DNA of 64,000 bases, from positions 2,008,386 to 2,072,385 of the forward strand of contig NW_004454225.1 in the NCBI RefSeq assembly GCF_000283155.1. Direction: 5' to 3'. Positions 47,979-58,812 of this stretch are shown piece by piece; the stretch's first letter is position 1, and each line of letters starts with the position of its first letter. The stretch is from Ceratotherium simum simum (lineage: Eukaryota; Chordata; Mammalia; Perissodactyla; Rhinocerotidae). Below the pieces are notes generated by a model that ran no database searches, was not told where the DNA came from, and saw nothing but the letters and a program-made list of their open reading frames with translations. The position numbers and the translations under genes are program-made.

Positions 47979-48513
47979 GTAACCTGCTTTAGAAATGTTT
48001 GAGCTTGCTTCTTCATTCTTAGAAGGCAGAACTGAGAATTCTGTAATAGAAGGAGTGGGGCAGCTGGAGTCCTTGAGGTCCTAAGTAAGGGGAAAATATT
48101 TTCTTAAGAACAAATAACTACTTCCTCTTTACTCTGCATCTTTCTTCCCCATGACCGTGAAACCTCGAAGTACAGAACTGTTGCTGTGGGTAAAATGGAA
48201 TTTTTAAAGATACAAGATTGTTTTCATTTTTAGTTTCCATATTATCATAGTTCTTTGAAAGCTCTCAACACGTACTTTATAAATGTTGTATGCTTTTGCA
48301 TTCTAAAGTCAAACAAGTCCTTAGAGTAAATCCCTGTGAATCTGTAGAAGAGAAACCAAAGTAAGATAGCTCCTCCAGTGGCAATCAGCGTGACTTGTTT
48401 TTATCTGATTCGGGAAATTCCAAGACCCAGAACTCTTCTCCCCACCAGATGAAGTACCAGTGCATACCCTGCTGCAGCAACTAGGTGATTAACTACATCC
48501 CATACCAGGCTAT

Positions 48514-48518
<5 letters not shown>

Positions 48519-48549
<31 letters not shown>

Positions 48550-48746
48550 TTTTATTTATTCAGTTTTTCCCCCCAAAGCCCCAGTAGATAGTTGTATGTC
48601 ATAGGTTCACATCCTTCTAGTTGCTGTACGTGGGACTCGGCCTCGCGTTGGACGGAGAAGTGGTGCCTCGGGGCGCTCCCGGGATCCGAACCTGGGCCGC
48701 CAGCATCAGAGCGCGCGCACTTAACCGCTAAGCCACGGAGCCGGCC
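48519..48746 (-). mobile_element. ERE SINE, antisense, young-looking
   Basis: A T run of about 25, AAAGATTTTATTTATT, CCCCAAAGCCCCAGTAGATA, GGGACTCGGCCTCGCGTTGG and head CCACGGAGCCGGCC. A perfect 14-bp target duplication CCAGGCTATGTTCT lies at 48505-48518 and 48747-48760. Confidence 0.95.
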
Positions 48747-49117
48747 CCAGGCTATGTTCTGAACTTTTCGCTTTCCGTGTCTTAGAACAGTTTAGTTTCT
48801 CCTTCGATTTGCATAATTTGATGAGGACTTTGGTTTTCATTCTAGAACAACAGTCTTTGAACCTAAACCACTCTCTTGGCAGAACACTCTTTTTTCATTC
48901 CCTAAATTAATTGATGGAAATAAGAAGTGACAGCCATGTACTTAATTTAAGCATGGGAGCCTTACTGCCCTATGAGATGCTTCACAGCTAATATTCTCCT
49001 GTCTTTCAAATACCAGATGCTGTCTTAGAGGGTCTTCAGTTGGCCAAGGGCTGTGCCTTCATCCCCTTTGCCTACAAGATATTAATTTTGTTCTGAATAC
49101 GGTAACTTTTATAGCAT

Positions 49118-49176
49118 AAGAATACAGGTTGTTTCTGTTAGAGAAGTGTAAGAATACAGGTTGTTTCTGTTAGAGA
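49118..49176 (+). repeat. Short tandem duplication, about 32-nt unit, two copies
   Basis: AAGAATACAGGTTGTTTCTG TTAGAGA occurs twice in a row, separated by AGTGT. The copies are identical over at least 27 nt. Confidence 0.85.
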
Positions 49177-49504
49177 TGTTTTGTTTAAGCAGTCATTTAC
49201 AGTTTTGTCTTTTTAAGGACTTTATTTTCTTACTCTAGTTGCAAAAGGAATTATTCGGTAAACTTTCCAGCGTTTTTTGTACTCCCATGTTGTCTAGTCT
49301 GCTGTGGCTTTCTTTTTGTTATTTACAAATTAACAATGAGACCAAATTAAAAAACAGTTCAGAAGACTGCTGATTGAAAGGAAGCAGCTGAGTAAAAGGT
49401 ACTAAGTACCCCACTCAGGTAACCACCAAGGTTTAATAATTCAGTTAATGGGGAATTAAATGTTTCTGCTCCATGACTGATGGTTCTGACCTTTCATACT
49501 GAGG

Positions 49505-49705
49505 ACCTTTTTTTTTTTTATTTGTGATCAAATATAGATGACATAAAATTTACCATCTTAATCATTCTTAAATGTACAGTTCAGTGGTATTAAGTACATT
49601 TACATTGTTGTGCTGCCATCACTGCTATTTATCCATAAAACTCCTTTCATTTTGCAAAACTAAAACTCTGTGCCCATTAAACAATAGCTACCAATCCTCC
49701 CCTCC
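49505..49705 (-). mobile_element. Old L1 3' fragment, antisense
   Basis: ATAAAATTTACCATCTTAAT, TTAAATGTACAGTTCAGTGG and CATTGTTGTGCTGCCATCAC are typical of antisense old L1 3' UTR. Confidence 0.75.
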
Positions 49706-50559
49706 CACTAGTGAGGGCTTTTTTGACCTAAAAACCTGTAACTGAACTTAAGTACCTTATTGCTTTCAAGAATAATGTAATTGATGTGGCAAATATCATC
49801 ACAACGTAAAACAATTTTTACCTGTGGAATGCACAAAACCCCGTCACCTGCTACCGCCACCAAGTCCCCACCATAGTTCCACCTGCCTTTTCCACAGAAG
49901 TAAGAGTGGAGCTGGTGATCGGTGTCTTGTTCAGGGGAGAAACTAGTTTGTCCCATTAAGAAACAAACAAAAACCTGCCCCTGCCTTACTTTGCAGTAAG
50001 ATCAGTGGTGGTGTCTTCTGTTAGGCCTCCTTCCCGTTGGGGACCGATGTCTTTCATGCTATGAAACAAACAGATGGAAGTGCCACGGGGAGGAGTCCTC
50101 GCTGCATCTGCTCGGAGAGTAACGACCAGTTTCAAGGGGCTCCTTTCCAAATAACATGCATTGGCATCAAACTCTTTTTCTTTTCTCCTAATACAAACCG
50201 GCTTGAGTTACAAGGAGATACTAAAAGGGAAAGTACTAGCATTCAAACAGTTATTTTAGAAATTCTGATATTGACCTCCTTCTATTTATAAGGTAAAAAC
50301 ACCAGCTCACTGTATATTTTTCCAGTTACTTCTAATTCAGCATGACAAAAGAAGAATGAAAACATAGATATGACTAAGACTTATTAATCTTTTAGACTAA
50401 CAGGTAAAATATCAAAATAGCCGTAGTTAAAGAGGAATAGTTAGGGTTCAGAAAGGTGAACTTAGTTCTACACTTTCCATCAGTACCTATGCAACTCAGA
50501 TATGAAGTTGAAATAAAATAGATTATTTGGTTCTGAGGTTACATATTTCATTTCTGTAG

Positions 50560-50634
50560 TGCTCACTAAAAGGAGGAAACAATGATTCATGGATGAATCC
50601 TCTTGCCAAACAGTTTTCAAATATGGGATTGCTG
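50560..50634 (+). CDS. TNRC6B: TNRC6B coding exon: conserved SWMNP/KQFSN block
   Basis: The 75-nt phase-0 exon encodes 25 residues beginning [20 protein letters not shown] and ending NMGLL. The pattern W-[MI]-N-P-x-x-K-Q-F-S-N is shared with TNRC6A, so this small exon carries a family-conserved block just after the GW-rich region. The acceptor is TTTCTGTAG and the donor is GCTG|GTAAGT. Both ends are phase 0, so it can be skipped without frame loss. Confidence 0.94.
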
Positions 50635-51486
50635 GTAAGTTTTATTTTTTCTTATGTGTAATGTATCCCAACTTTTACTTTTAGTACAAATTTTAAGACC
50701 ATTGCCACAAATAGTACAAAATTACAGATTTAGAAACTGGTTAAGTAATGTTCCTTATTTGGATTAAGCAATATTTATTCTCTATTCTTTTATTCTTAGT
50801 GAAATATCGAATATTTAAAGGTTATGGCTTTTAAATTTATGATTCTTATATCCTTTTCCTTAGGAGATTAGGGAAGAAAGAGCCAGGCACTTAAAGTTTA
50901 TACAGTTTTGCCTGACTACTACTGTACCAGTTTTAATATTATAATTTTTAAAAAGACAACAGCAGCAAAATAACTAGAGAAAACTATTCCTGATTAACTA
51001 TATAGGGAATTCTTGTAAAATTTCTAATTTTTTTATCTCTTGGAAATATGGGGACACTCTGTCCCTGGTTGCCAAAAGACAAATGACTTGACTTGGCTGC
51101 ACATTTCAAGATTTGATGACTTGACAAGTCACAAGAAGAAGTTGTCATCATTTGGCTGCCACTCATGGAATTTGATCCTGAGCCGACTGGAACTTGAGGA
51201 CAGGGGTTTATTTCTCCAAGCAGCTGTTCAGCTATTGCTCTGTCCATAGATTTACCAAAGCTAATTCTGCGTGAAAATTGAATTTAGGAATATAGCCACC
51301 AGCAGCAGTCAAATTAGTTGTATCCAAAATGTTAACTGTCTTCATTCCAGTTCAAGGTTCCTTTCAAAGGACCTTATGTATTGCCAGTAGTAAGATGTGA
51401 CTCTCACATGAATAATGCCATTTCTTCTCTTATTCAAACATTTAATTCAAACCTTTAATCCTCCCTCACTATCCTTTATTTTTCAG
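50635..51486 (+). other. TNRC6B: Intron, 852 nt
   Basis: It begins GTAAGT and ends CTTTATTTTTCAG. I see no recognisable repeat or gene in it. Confidence 0.88.
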
Positions 51487-51532
51487 AGTCAAACTGAAGA
51501 TAATCCAGGCAGCAAAATGGATTTGTCTGGAG
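51487..51532 (+). CDS. TNRC6B: TNRC6B coding exon, 46 nt
   Basis: The exon encodes SQTEDNPGSKMDLSG plus one base, with G|GG forming glycine across the junction. NKMDLSGG in TNRC6A is the matching block. The acceptor is TTATTTTTCAG. The donor is GGAG|GTGTGT, an unusually weak 5' splice site for this gene. The exon is short and not a multiple of three, but together with the next exon (46 + 149 = 195 nt) it is in frame. The reading continues into [17 protein letters not shown], which confirms the junction. Confidence 0.92.
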
Positions 51533-53111
51533 GTGTGTATCACTGCACTGATAGGAATGGAATACATTGTTGTTCATGGATCCCGTTGGGATCCCCTGCT
51601 CAGTTTGAGTTGAGATGGGCGCAGTTCCGTAGACGTGTATTGAATACTTTGTGGAAAGTACCGTGTTAGATACTAGGTAGGGGTTGAAAACTCAGATGAC
51701 TGCAAGAGCCAAGAAAGTGATGTAAATGCGTGGTATGTGCCAGGTATAAGACATTGGGACTTGGAGGTTAGCTGTGGAGAGCATATGTACCGCCTAAAGG
51801 AGCCAGCCTTGCTCGGCTCTGAACAGTTGCTGCCGTGGAGGAGTGTAGGCTCAGCTTTGCCAGCTCTTCCCGTATTTCAGGAGAGACCAGAAATACAGAT
51901 ATATATTGACATCCTGATTTTTAAATACTGGAAACTAATTCAGATGTCTCAAAATGCTGTGTGTGGCCAAGTGGCCAGCCTGGTGGCATAGCGGTTAAGT
52001 TCGCACGCTCTGCTTCGGCAGCCCAGGGTTCCCATGTTCGAATCCTGGATGTGGACCTACGCACCGCTCATCAAGCCATGCTGTGGCACTGTCCCACATA
52101 CAAAATGGAGCAAGATGGGCACAGATGTTAGCACAGGGCTAATTCTCCACAGCAAAAAGAGGAAGGATTAGCATGGATGTTAGCTTAGGGCTGATCTTTC
52201 TCAAAAAAAAAAAAAAAAAAAATGCTGTGTGTGGCCAAAGTCCGTCTGTGGCCCTGCCAGACTCAGCTCTCAGGTTGCCAGTCCTGTCCACACGGGAACA
52301 TTTCATTATGGACAAACTCTCCCACTGCAAGTGGAGCAGATGCAATGTCAGCCCCTAGTCTGTGGGGTCTTCACAGGATGCTCTTGCTCACCCTGAGGAA
52401 CTTAAAAAAGAATCGCACCAAGAAGGAAAGAAAACCATCCTGGGTAATAAGGGAAATAGTTTTTGATCTGTGATATTTTTAAACTTGAGAATAACTAAAA
52501 AATAAGCTTTCTGGGGCATTGATCACGTCAGTGTACAACAGCGAATTTATAGAGCTGTGAAAAAAGAGTGGAAACAATCATTGCACCTGGGAAATTACAT
52601 TGTACCAGTATTGTGGCACACCATCTCCTGTGTTGAACTCAAGTTCTAAATTTTAGGGCAACAACTGTGCCTCTTTGATCTTTTTATTCCCAGTAACTTG
52701 TGTTTCACAACCCCAACCATTTATCCAGTAGATGCTAAAATAGCAACAAGAGATAAATTCTCTCACTGAGGACATTTGAATTTATGCACAAGATATATTC
52801 ATCAAACATATCAATAATCTGTCTAAATATTTTTTTAGTCAGGTTTTTACCAGGTTAGCCCTAAGGCTCTCTTTCAGTCTTCTATAGAAAACAAGCTGCA
52901 ACTGATACTTGTTTTTTTTTTTTTTAAAAAAGAAAAAAAGGCCCACATGTGTTCCGTGGAGGATCAGCAGCAGCCTGAACCACCGGAACTAGTGAGGGCT
53001 CTTCTGGCCTTACACCCAGCACCCAGGGGGGCAGAGTGGGCAGGTCACTCTTGGTCATGGGGGAGACACTGATTCTTGAACTTTTCACAATCCTTCTGTG
53101 CTATTTTTCAG
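51533..53111 (+). other. TNRC6B: Intron, 1,579 nt
   Basis: It begins GTGTGT and ends CTATTTTTCAG. It contains one sense ERE-related SINE with a 20-bp target duplication (51971-52218). The remainder shows nothing recognisable. Confidence 0.88.
51971..52218 (+). mobile_element. ERE-related SINE, sense (older subfamily)
   Basis: The head GGCCAGCCTGGTGGCATAGC, box B GTTCGAATCC, and GATGTTAGCTTAGGGCTGAT before an A run. A perfect 20-bp target duplication AAAATGCTGTGTGTGGCCAA lies at 51951-51970 and 52219-52238. Confidence 0.94.
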
Positions 53112-53260
53112 GGAGCCTTCCAGATAAAAAATTTGATGTGGACAAGCGAGCAATGAATCTCGGGGATTTTAATGATATCATGAGGAAGGATCGATCTGGG
53201 TTCCGTCCACCTAATTCCAAAGACATGGGAACCACAGATAGTGGGTCTTATTTTGAGAAG
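53112..53260 (+). CDS. TNRC6B: TNRC6B coding exon: middle region
   Basis: The 149-nt exon completes G and encodes [20 protein letters not shown] through to GSYFEK. There are no tryptophans: the GW-rich half has ended and the less repetitive middle region begins. The acceptor is ATTTTTCAG and the donor is GAAG|GTGAGT (strong). It leaves in phase 0. The next spliced exon can be either the one at 54335 or the one at 58687, and both keep the frame. Confidence 0.95.
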
Positions 53261-54334
53261 GTGAGTTGACTCCTTTGTTTAAGATAATGATTCATGAGAA
53301 CAACTTTGGTTCCTCTTTGCCTTTTGGTAATTGATTCCAGGAGGAAGCATAGAATTACTGAACTAAATTAATGAGCAAAATGCAAATGTCACCTGTGTTT
53401 AAATGGTGACATGCAAACAGTTGATATCAACAGGTGACTAGGCAGGAGCTGGAACCATCTGTATGTAGGATGTGAGTATTGTGAAGAAGGTCTAAGTTTT
53501 GGAAAATTATGAAGTTTGGAGGGGAGAAAAGGTTTGACATTTTATAAGTGGGGAAAGGCACACTTAAAACATGTAGAAAAAATTTGAGAAACAAATTTAT
53601 TCTGAATTCTTTTTTATGCTACTGTGCAGTTACAAATTAAATTTTGGGATCTTGTGCAAATACTCTGTGTCTCGTAAGGCCTTGCCTTCTACCTTAGTCA
53701 AAATGATCCAAAACTTTCTGCTTTGCTGTTTCTAAAGAGCTCTTTTGTGATCTTTCTCCATTTTCCTAGTGATCTATTTTTAGTTACAATGGTATACTTT
53801 TCAAATTCTCAACTACCTGATTTAAACAAGTCATTTATACCTATTTGTTTTGATATTTAACATTTCTAATGGAGGACATTATTCCTTGATTCTGAATACC
53901 AATTTGCAGTGCTCCTGGTTTTCAGAAAGCAGTTGAAACCAAAATTTTTAGATCTGGCACATTTTTGACGCCACTGATGCTGATCCAGACAGCAGCATAT
54001 TCACAAGAAGGTTACTCTGGCTTCTGTTTCAGCAGCTACATAGTTAGAGTAATCAATATTAGATTAAAAAAAAAAAGTGGTAATTTTTATCTTGTTGCAA
54101 TGGACAGAATGTATTACTAACTTAGAGAATAAGAAAAATCTGTATCAAAGAGGATGACAGATGGTGTCTGTTGAGCAAAAGTATGATGATTATCAGATCC
54201 AAATTCCGTCCTCGTTTATTGCTAATACACTCTAACTTTGTTTATTCCTAGTGTTTCTCTCTTTTCCCTTCTTGCATTCTGTTGCTTCACTAACCAACAC
54301 TCCTTGTGATTGGCTAACTACTACTACTTTTCAG
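53261..54334 (+). other. TNRC6B: Intron, 1,074 nt
   Basis: It begins GTGAGT and ends CTACTACTTTTCAG. I see no recognisable repeat or gene. Confidence 0.85.
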
Positions 54335-54505
54335 CTGACTTTGCCTTTCTCCAATCAAGATGGGTGCCTTGGGGATGAGGCTCCCTGCTCTCCCTTCTCC
54401 CCTTCTCCCAGCTACAAGCTGTCTCCCTCTGGTTCCACACTACCCAACGTCAGCCTTGGAGCAATCGGCACAGGGCTCAACCCCCAAAACTTCGCTGCTA
54501 GACAA
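54335..54505 (+). CDS. TNRC6B: TNRC6B phase-0 exon, probable cassette
   Basis: The 171-nt exon encodes 57 residues beginning [20 protein letters not shown] and ending NPQNFAARQ. It is rich in S and P and has no tryptophan. The acceptor is TACTTTTCAG. The donor is CAA|GTAAGG, with a non-consensus A as last exon base. The frame is open through both borders and neighbours on either side are phase 0, so inclusion or skipping leaves the rest intact. From memory, vertebrate TNRC6B isoforms differ by a segment beginning here, which supports a real, alternatively spliced exon. The upstream frame is also open, but the splice borders and composition mark this stretch. Confidence 0.85.
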
Positions 54506-57500
54506 GTAAGGAGGCCTCTCAAATTTATAACTGCTTGGCTGTGGCCTCGCCTTGGCCCTGGTCTGCAGTTTATTGCATCATTTGTCTGTCTTGGGAAATT
54601 TGTTGATTACTGAATGCACAGAATGATATTAAGTATAGGCTTTAGATCTTTCAGCCCATAGAACCATCTCTCTTCATGTTTCTCAACATGGGTTTTATTT
54701 TAAATGTTTCTTTTGTCTTCTCATTTTTGGTCATGGGTTAATAAGTTAACTAATAACTGGCTTAGGAAAATGTTAAAGAGGCTACATAAGTACCTTCTAT
54801 CATCTAGTTTAGCAACAGATTTGCCATTTTTAACAGATTGAATGGCAAGTAATACTTTTGAGGTCTTTTCAATTTAATAAAACTGCTAATTAGAAATAAC
54901 AGCAAAACTAGTAAGATTAAATATTTGAGGGTTATAGCATCTTAAAATCTAGTATCTTTAAGAATAAAATATAATAATTACCCAGAGAAAGGTAACTTTG
55001 ATATTAGATAATGAAGCTTTGAGAAGACCAGATATTGCTGAGACGTGGCAGTGTTTCATTCGACCTGGAGCATCCCCTTTCCCAGGGTTGGATCTGTCAG
55101 TCCTCCAAGTAAGGGCTGTGCAATAGAAACAAGACTGGCACGGCTGGCATGATGGTGACTCCTTGCTTTCACAGGCCTGAGGGGGCGCAGCAGGGCTCTG
55201 TCTGTCACCCCACAGTAGCTCTCTTGTAATTTTTTGGAGAAAACCAAGAATTTGGAGATAATTTCTTTGCGACAGTGACTCCAACGATGATATTTTCCTA
55301 GCCGTAGTTCTGTGACTGCTTGTTACTGTGACTTTCACCTTCAGATGTCATGGAAGGACATTTAATTATGAGTTGTATTCATTCTGTTTCCATATAATGA
55401 CTTTCACATATAAATTAAAGGATGATATAAAACACCTCTTACATCATAGTCCTCAAGTTGCATATAGGTCTTTCATATGCTTTCTAATTGTTGTCTTAGC
55501 ACATTTTTAAAAATGGATTCTATTATATCCATGTGTTCAGATTGGTTCTCTCTGGACTGGGAGTTATAGGTAATTTTTTGTTTTCTTCCTTTATATTTCA
55601 CTGTTTTTCTTAATGTTTTCACAGAGGACATGGATATGTATTGCTTATATAAACAGAGAAGAAACAACTGCAGTTATGCATTGCTTGACAACAGGGATAC
55701 GTTCTGATAAATGTGTCGTTAGGCGATTTTATTGTTGTGCCAACATCATAGAGTTTACACAGTCCTAGATGGTATAGCCTGCTATACACATATGCTCTGT
55801 GGTACTCATTTTATGGGACCACTGTCATATATGTGGTCCATCGTTGACCAAAACCTTGTTATATGGCACATGACTGTATATCAGTGTTTTAGGGGGCTCT
55901 TTTGTTTTGAGTTGAGGTATAGAAAATATAAAATAGTCATAACACTCTTGGTTAATAGTGATTATAAACATGCTTCCAGGATCACATGATTATCAAACTT
56001 TAGTATAATAGACCAACCAAACTAGCTGTGCACTGGACTCAAGACAACGTCATTCCTCTTCTTTTTTGATCTGTGTATTGCTTCAAAGTCCATAGTCAAC
56101 CAAGTTGATACATATGTTGTATCCAAATATGGTCATGGTTTTTCACACGGTTTTCATGCAGACTTAATATACTTCCTAATTTAAAAATTTAAGGTTTTTA
56201 TTTTCAAGTCACAGAAGATTTCATTCAGCCTGGTACCTTTGTTTTTAATTTGTATACTTTTCTGAGTTAGACACCATAGTTGAGGCAAATATCACCAATA
56301 ACTGTTAGGACTCAGGTCATCATAAAAGCCTTACATACAACATTAAAGCTTTAGAAATAGCCAGATAAACCACCATTAACATGTATATAAGCTTTTGATG
56401 ACCATTTTCCCAATTTCTACATATAATTCTAAAAAAAAAGACTAGACTTGTATTATTGCCACTAAATACATTACTGTGCAAAATAACTACTTCTGAGCCA
56501 AGAAAATCACCAGCTTGTGATGCCAGGGTTCCATATTTAAAAATAGAGAAGGCATTTTTTGATAGACTACTATTGACTTATCTGATACAGATATATCAAA
56601 GTGCTTAGTATGGCTTTAGAGACACTTGATAATGAAAACCTAAAACTTTTGGTGGAAGTGGGGTGGAATGTGTTTACTGGGAATAGGAAAGTAGGGCTTG
56701 ATTTTACAAAAACTAAAAAAGCAAATTTCTTTTAATACTTGTTACCAAAAGAGAGGTTGAAATTAAAAATGACCCTCAGAGAGCAGTTTTGGACCTGTCA
56801 AAACATGGATACTGGCAAGGACTTTAGCTACCAGAAACCCCACCATCCAAGGACCAGTCCATGAATACTTAACTTCTGATGACAGGGTCGTTACTTGGAT
56901 AGTAAAGTGTAAGTGAGAACAATCTTAGCAGAATATTCTTAGTGAAATAAATGTTTCCTGTTTTCCCAGGAATGGTCAGTAGCTGAGCTGCTGACTCCCA
57001 TGATCTCAGAAGAGTTAGAGCTGAGCCATGTCACTTTAGAGTGACAGCTTGATTCATAAGACAAGAGAAGCAGAGATATTCGAGTTTCTAGAATTAAAGG
57101 TCTTCTCATGTTTAAACAGTCCTTTGGGAGATTTAATATTCATAGTGGATCTTTGATTTTCTTTTATGAGATATACACAGATTTTGATTGCCATTTCTAC
57201 TTTATGTTCATAGTCATTTTTATTTTCAATGATTTTAAGTTCATTAATTTCCCTCTAGCAGTCCCTTATCTATTTTTGAATCATTGAGCCGTCAGAATAT
57301 CTTTAGTGTTCTAGAACTTAATGGTGCCATTACAAAATTCTTCTTTAAAATTTTAATTACCTTCCTCCCCACAATTCCAGGGAAAAGGTGATGGTGGTGA
57401 CTTCAGTTCAGGGACACATACTTGGCATAAGCAATAGTGCAACTGTCTTCACTGATGATGTTCAGTGGGACGTTTTCAAGTATATGAAATTGGTGGGTTA

Positions 57501-58686
57501 TGGATGTTTGCAAATGATGTGCTCATCCTACGGACCAGGGCTTTATTGAGTTTTGGGAATACAAAGAAGGAAATATTAAGCTGGTGGTGGATAGACAGAA
57601 TGGAAAATGACTATAACATGATTTGATGATGGATGCTATCAAAGAGTTTTGAGAACATAGAGGTGGGCTCAGTTAATTTGAATGTGAAATAAGGAAGAAG
57701 GTTTTGAGGAAGACTTTCTTGATGAGGATGATCTCTGAGCTGGGCCTTGAGGAGGCCAAGTGAAGATGGTGTAGAAAACTACACTGTGAGGAACATAGTG
57801 TCAAGTATCAAATATGGTTTCTTTTCTGAAGGACTTTTCTCAGCCAGAAACAAATTAGAAAGGAACGGCCCTCATATAGCCCAGCTTTCTGTGGCTCTTT
57901 AATTGGAACAGTCTAGAAGTGTTCCAGTGAGTTGGTCCTGCAGTAATCAGGGAGTTAAGCTTGTTTTTAACTAGGCTGATAGTCATATATTTGAATGACA
58001 AGTTACAGGTGAGTAATGTACAGTTTGTTTTGATGTCCCTATAATAATTTTTCACCTTTTCCCTTTCTTTCTTTTTTACTTCGCTCTGTGATTGATTCAG
58101 ATTTCCTCATCTAGCAAAGAAGGGACTAAGCAGACCCAAGACAGGGAAGGGTGTTTAGAACTGGAGTAGGGTCCTCATGGAGCTAGGCTCACAATTGAGT
58201 GGCGCTGATTTTATGATTGAACTAACCAGTTCAGAGAAGTAATATCACAGTATTATTTTAAAATTCATATTATTCATAAGCCTGCATTTTTACTAGGTGC
58301 CTTTCAAGATGGATCTCAGATTGTAAGGTTTGAGAATAAATTTGGTAAACCCAATCTTAAAAAAGAAAGTAGTTGAATTAAATGTTACATTGCCTATACT
58401 TTCAATTATAAAAAAAAAAATTAGTGCTTTTTCTAACATTTGAATAAATTTAACCCTTTTTGGTTTGTAGAGTGCATCAGACTGCAGGGGTGGTGATGAT
58501 ATGCCCATGATTGGATTTGAATAATTTTCCCAGGCATTCCAAGATGAGGAACTTTTCAGTTATAAAATTCTGTGATTCCACGGAACACAGGATATGATTC
58601 TTCTGAGGAGTAGAAAACCTAAACTGTTTCTTATTTACATTTTCTTATGTTAACAAAAAGCCTTAGTGTTGCTATGTTGTTTACAG
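54506..58686 (+). other. TNRC6B: Intron, 4,181 nt
   Basis: It begins GTAAGG and ends TTGTTTACAG. A Tigger-type DNA transposon relic lies at 55671-55877. No ERE or L1 copy is recognisable. The stretches 54600-55660 and 55900-58680 are AT-rich with nothing identified. Confidence 0.85.
55671..55877 (-). mobile_element. MER2/Tigger-type DNA transposon relic with internal deletion
   Basis: The left end TTATGCATTGCTTGACAACA GGGATACGTTCTG and right end TGACCAAAACCTTGTTATAT GGCACATGACTG are near-inverted copies. The middle is shorter than the family norm as I recall it. TA follows the right end. Confidence 0.75.
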
Positions 58687-58812
58687 GGTGGCAATCATGG
58701 TTTGTTCGGAAATAGCACAGCACAATCGAGAGGTATGCACACCCCAGTGCAGCCACTAAATTCTTCTCCTAATCTCCGGGCGCAAGTGCCTCCCCAGTTT
58801 ATTTCCCCCCAG
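58687..58812 (+). CDS. TNRC6B: TNRC6B coding exon: last one in the window
   Basis: The 126-nt phase-0 exon encodes 42 residues beginning [20 protein letters not shown] and ending [10 protein letters not shown]. LFGxxxxAQxRG and [11 protein letters not shown] are shared with TNRC6A, so this exon is constitutive in the family. The acceptor is TTGTTTACAG and the donor is CCAG|GTAAGC. Frame continues past the donor for 24 codons (a stop follows), which is intron. The next expected peptide (VSASMLKQ in the family) was not found before 64000, so the following exon lies outside the window. Confidence 0.95.

Larger units (their letters stand above)
47979..50559 (+). other. TNRC6B: Intron, 2,581 nt
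   Basis: It begins GTAACC and ends CATTTCTGTAG. It holds one young-looking antisense ERE with a 14-bp target duplication (48519-48746), a small tandem duplication (49118-49176) and an old antisense L1 3' fragment (49505-49705). The rest is unremarkable. Confidence 0.88.
24540..58812 (+). other. TNRC6B: TNRC6B transcription unit, partial (eleven internal coding exons)
   Basis: The spliced product of the eleven exons matches, from memory of the family, TNRC6B rather than TNRC6A or TNRC6C. The N-terminal block reads [18 protein letters not shown], the central exon carries the TNRC6B-type GW repeats, and the block around [17 protein letters not shown] is TNRC6B-specific. TNRC6 proteins bind Argonaute through tryptophans in the N-terminal half and recruit CCR4-NOT, PAN2-PAN3 and PABP through the C-terminal half, in P-bodies and the cytosol. 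All exon junction phases seen here are consistent. With the cassette exon the window encodes about 1,235 residues after the missing start; without it about 1,178. The start exon and the 3' half of the gene lie outside the window or were not recognised. Confidence 0.96.
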
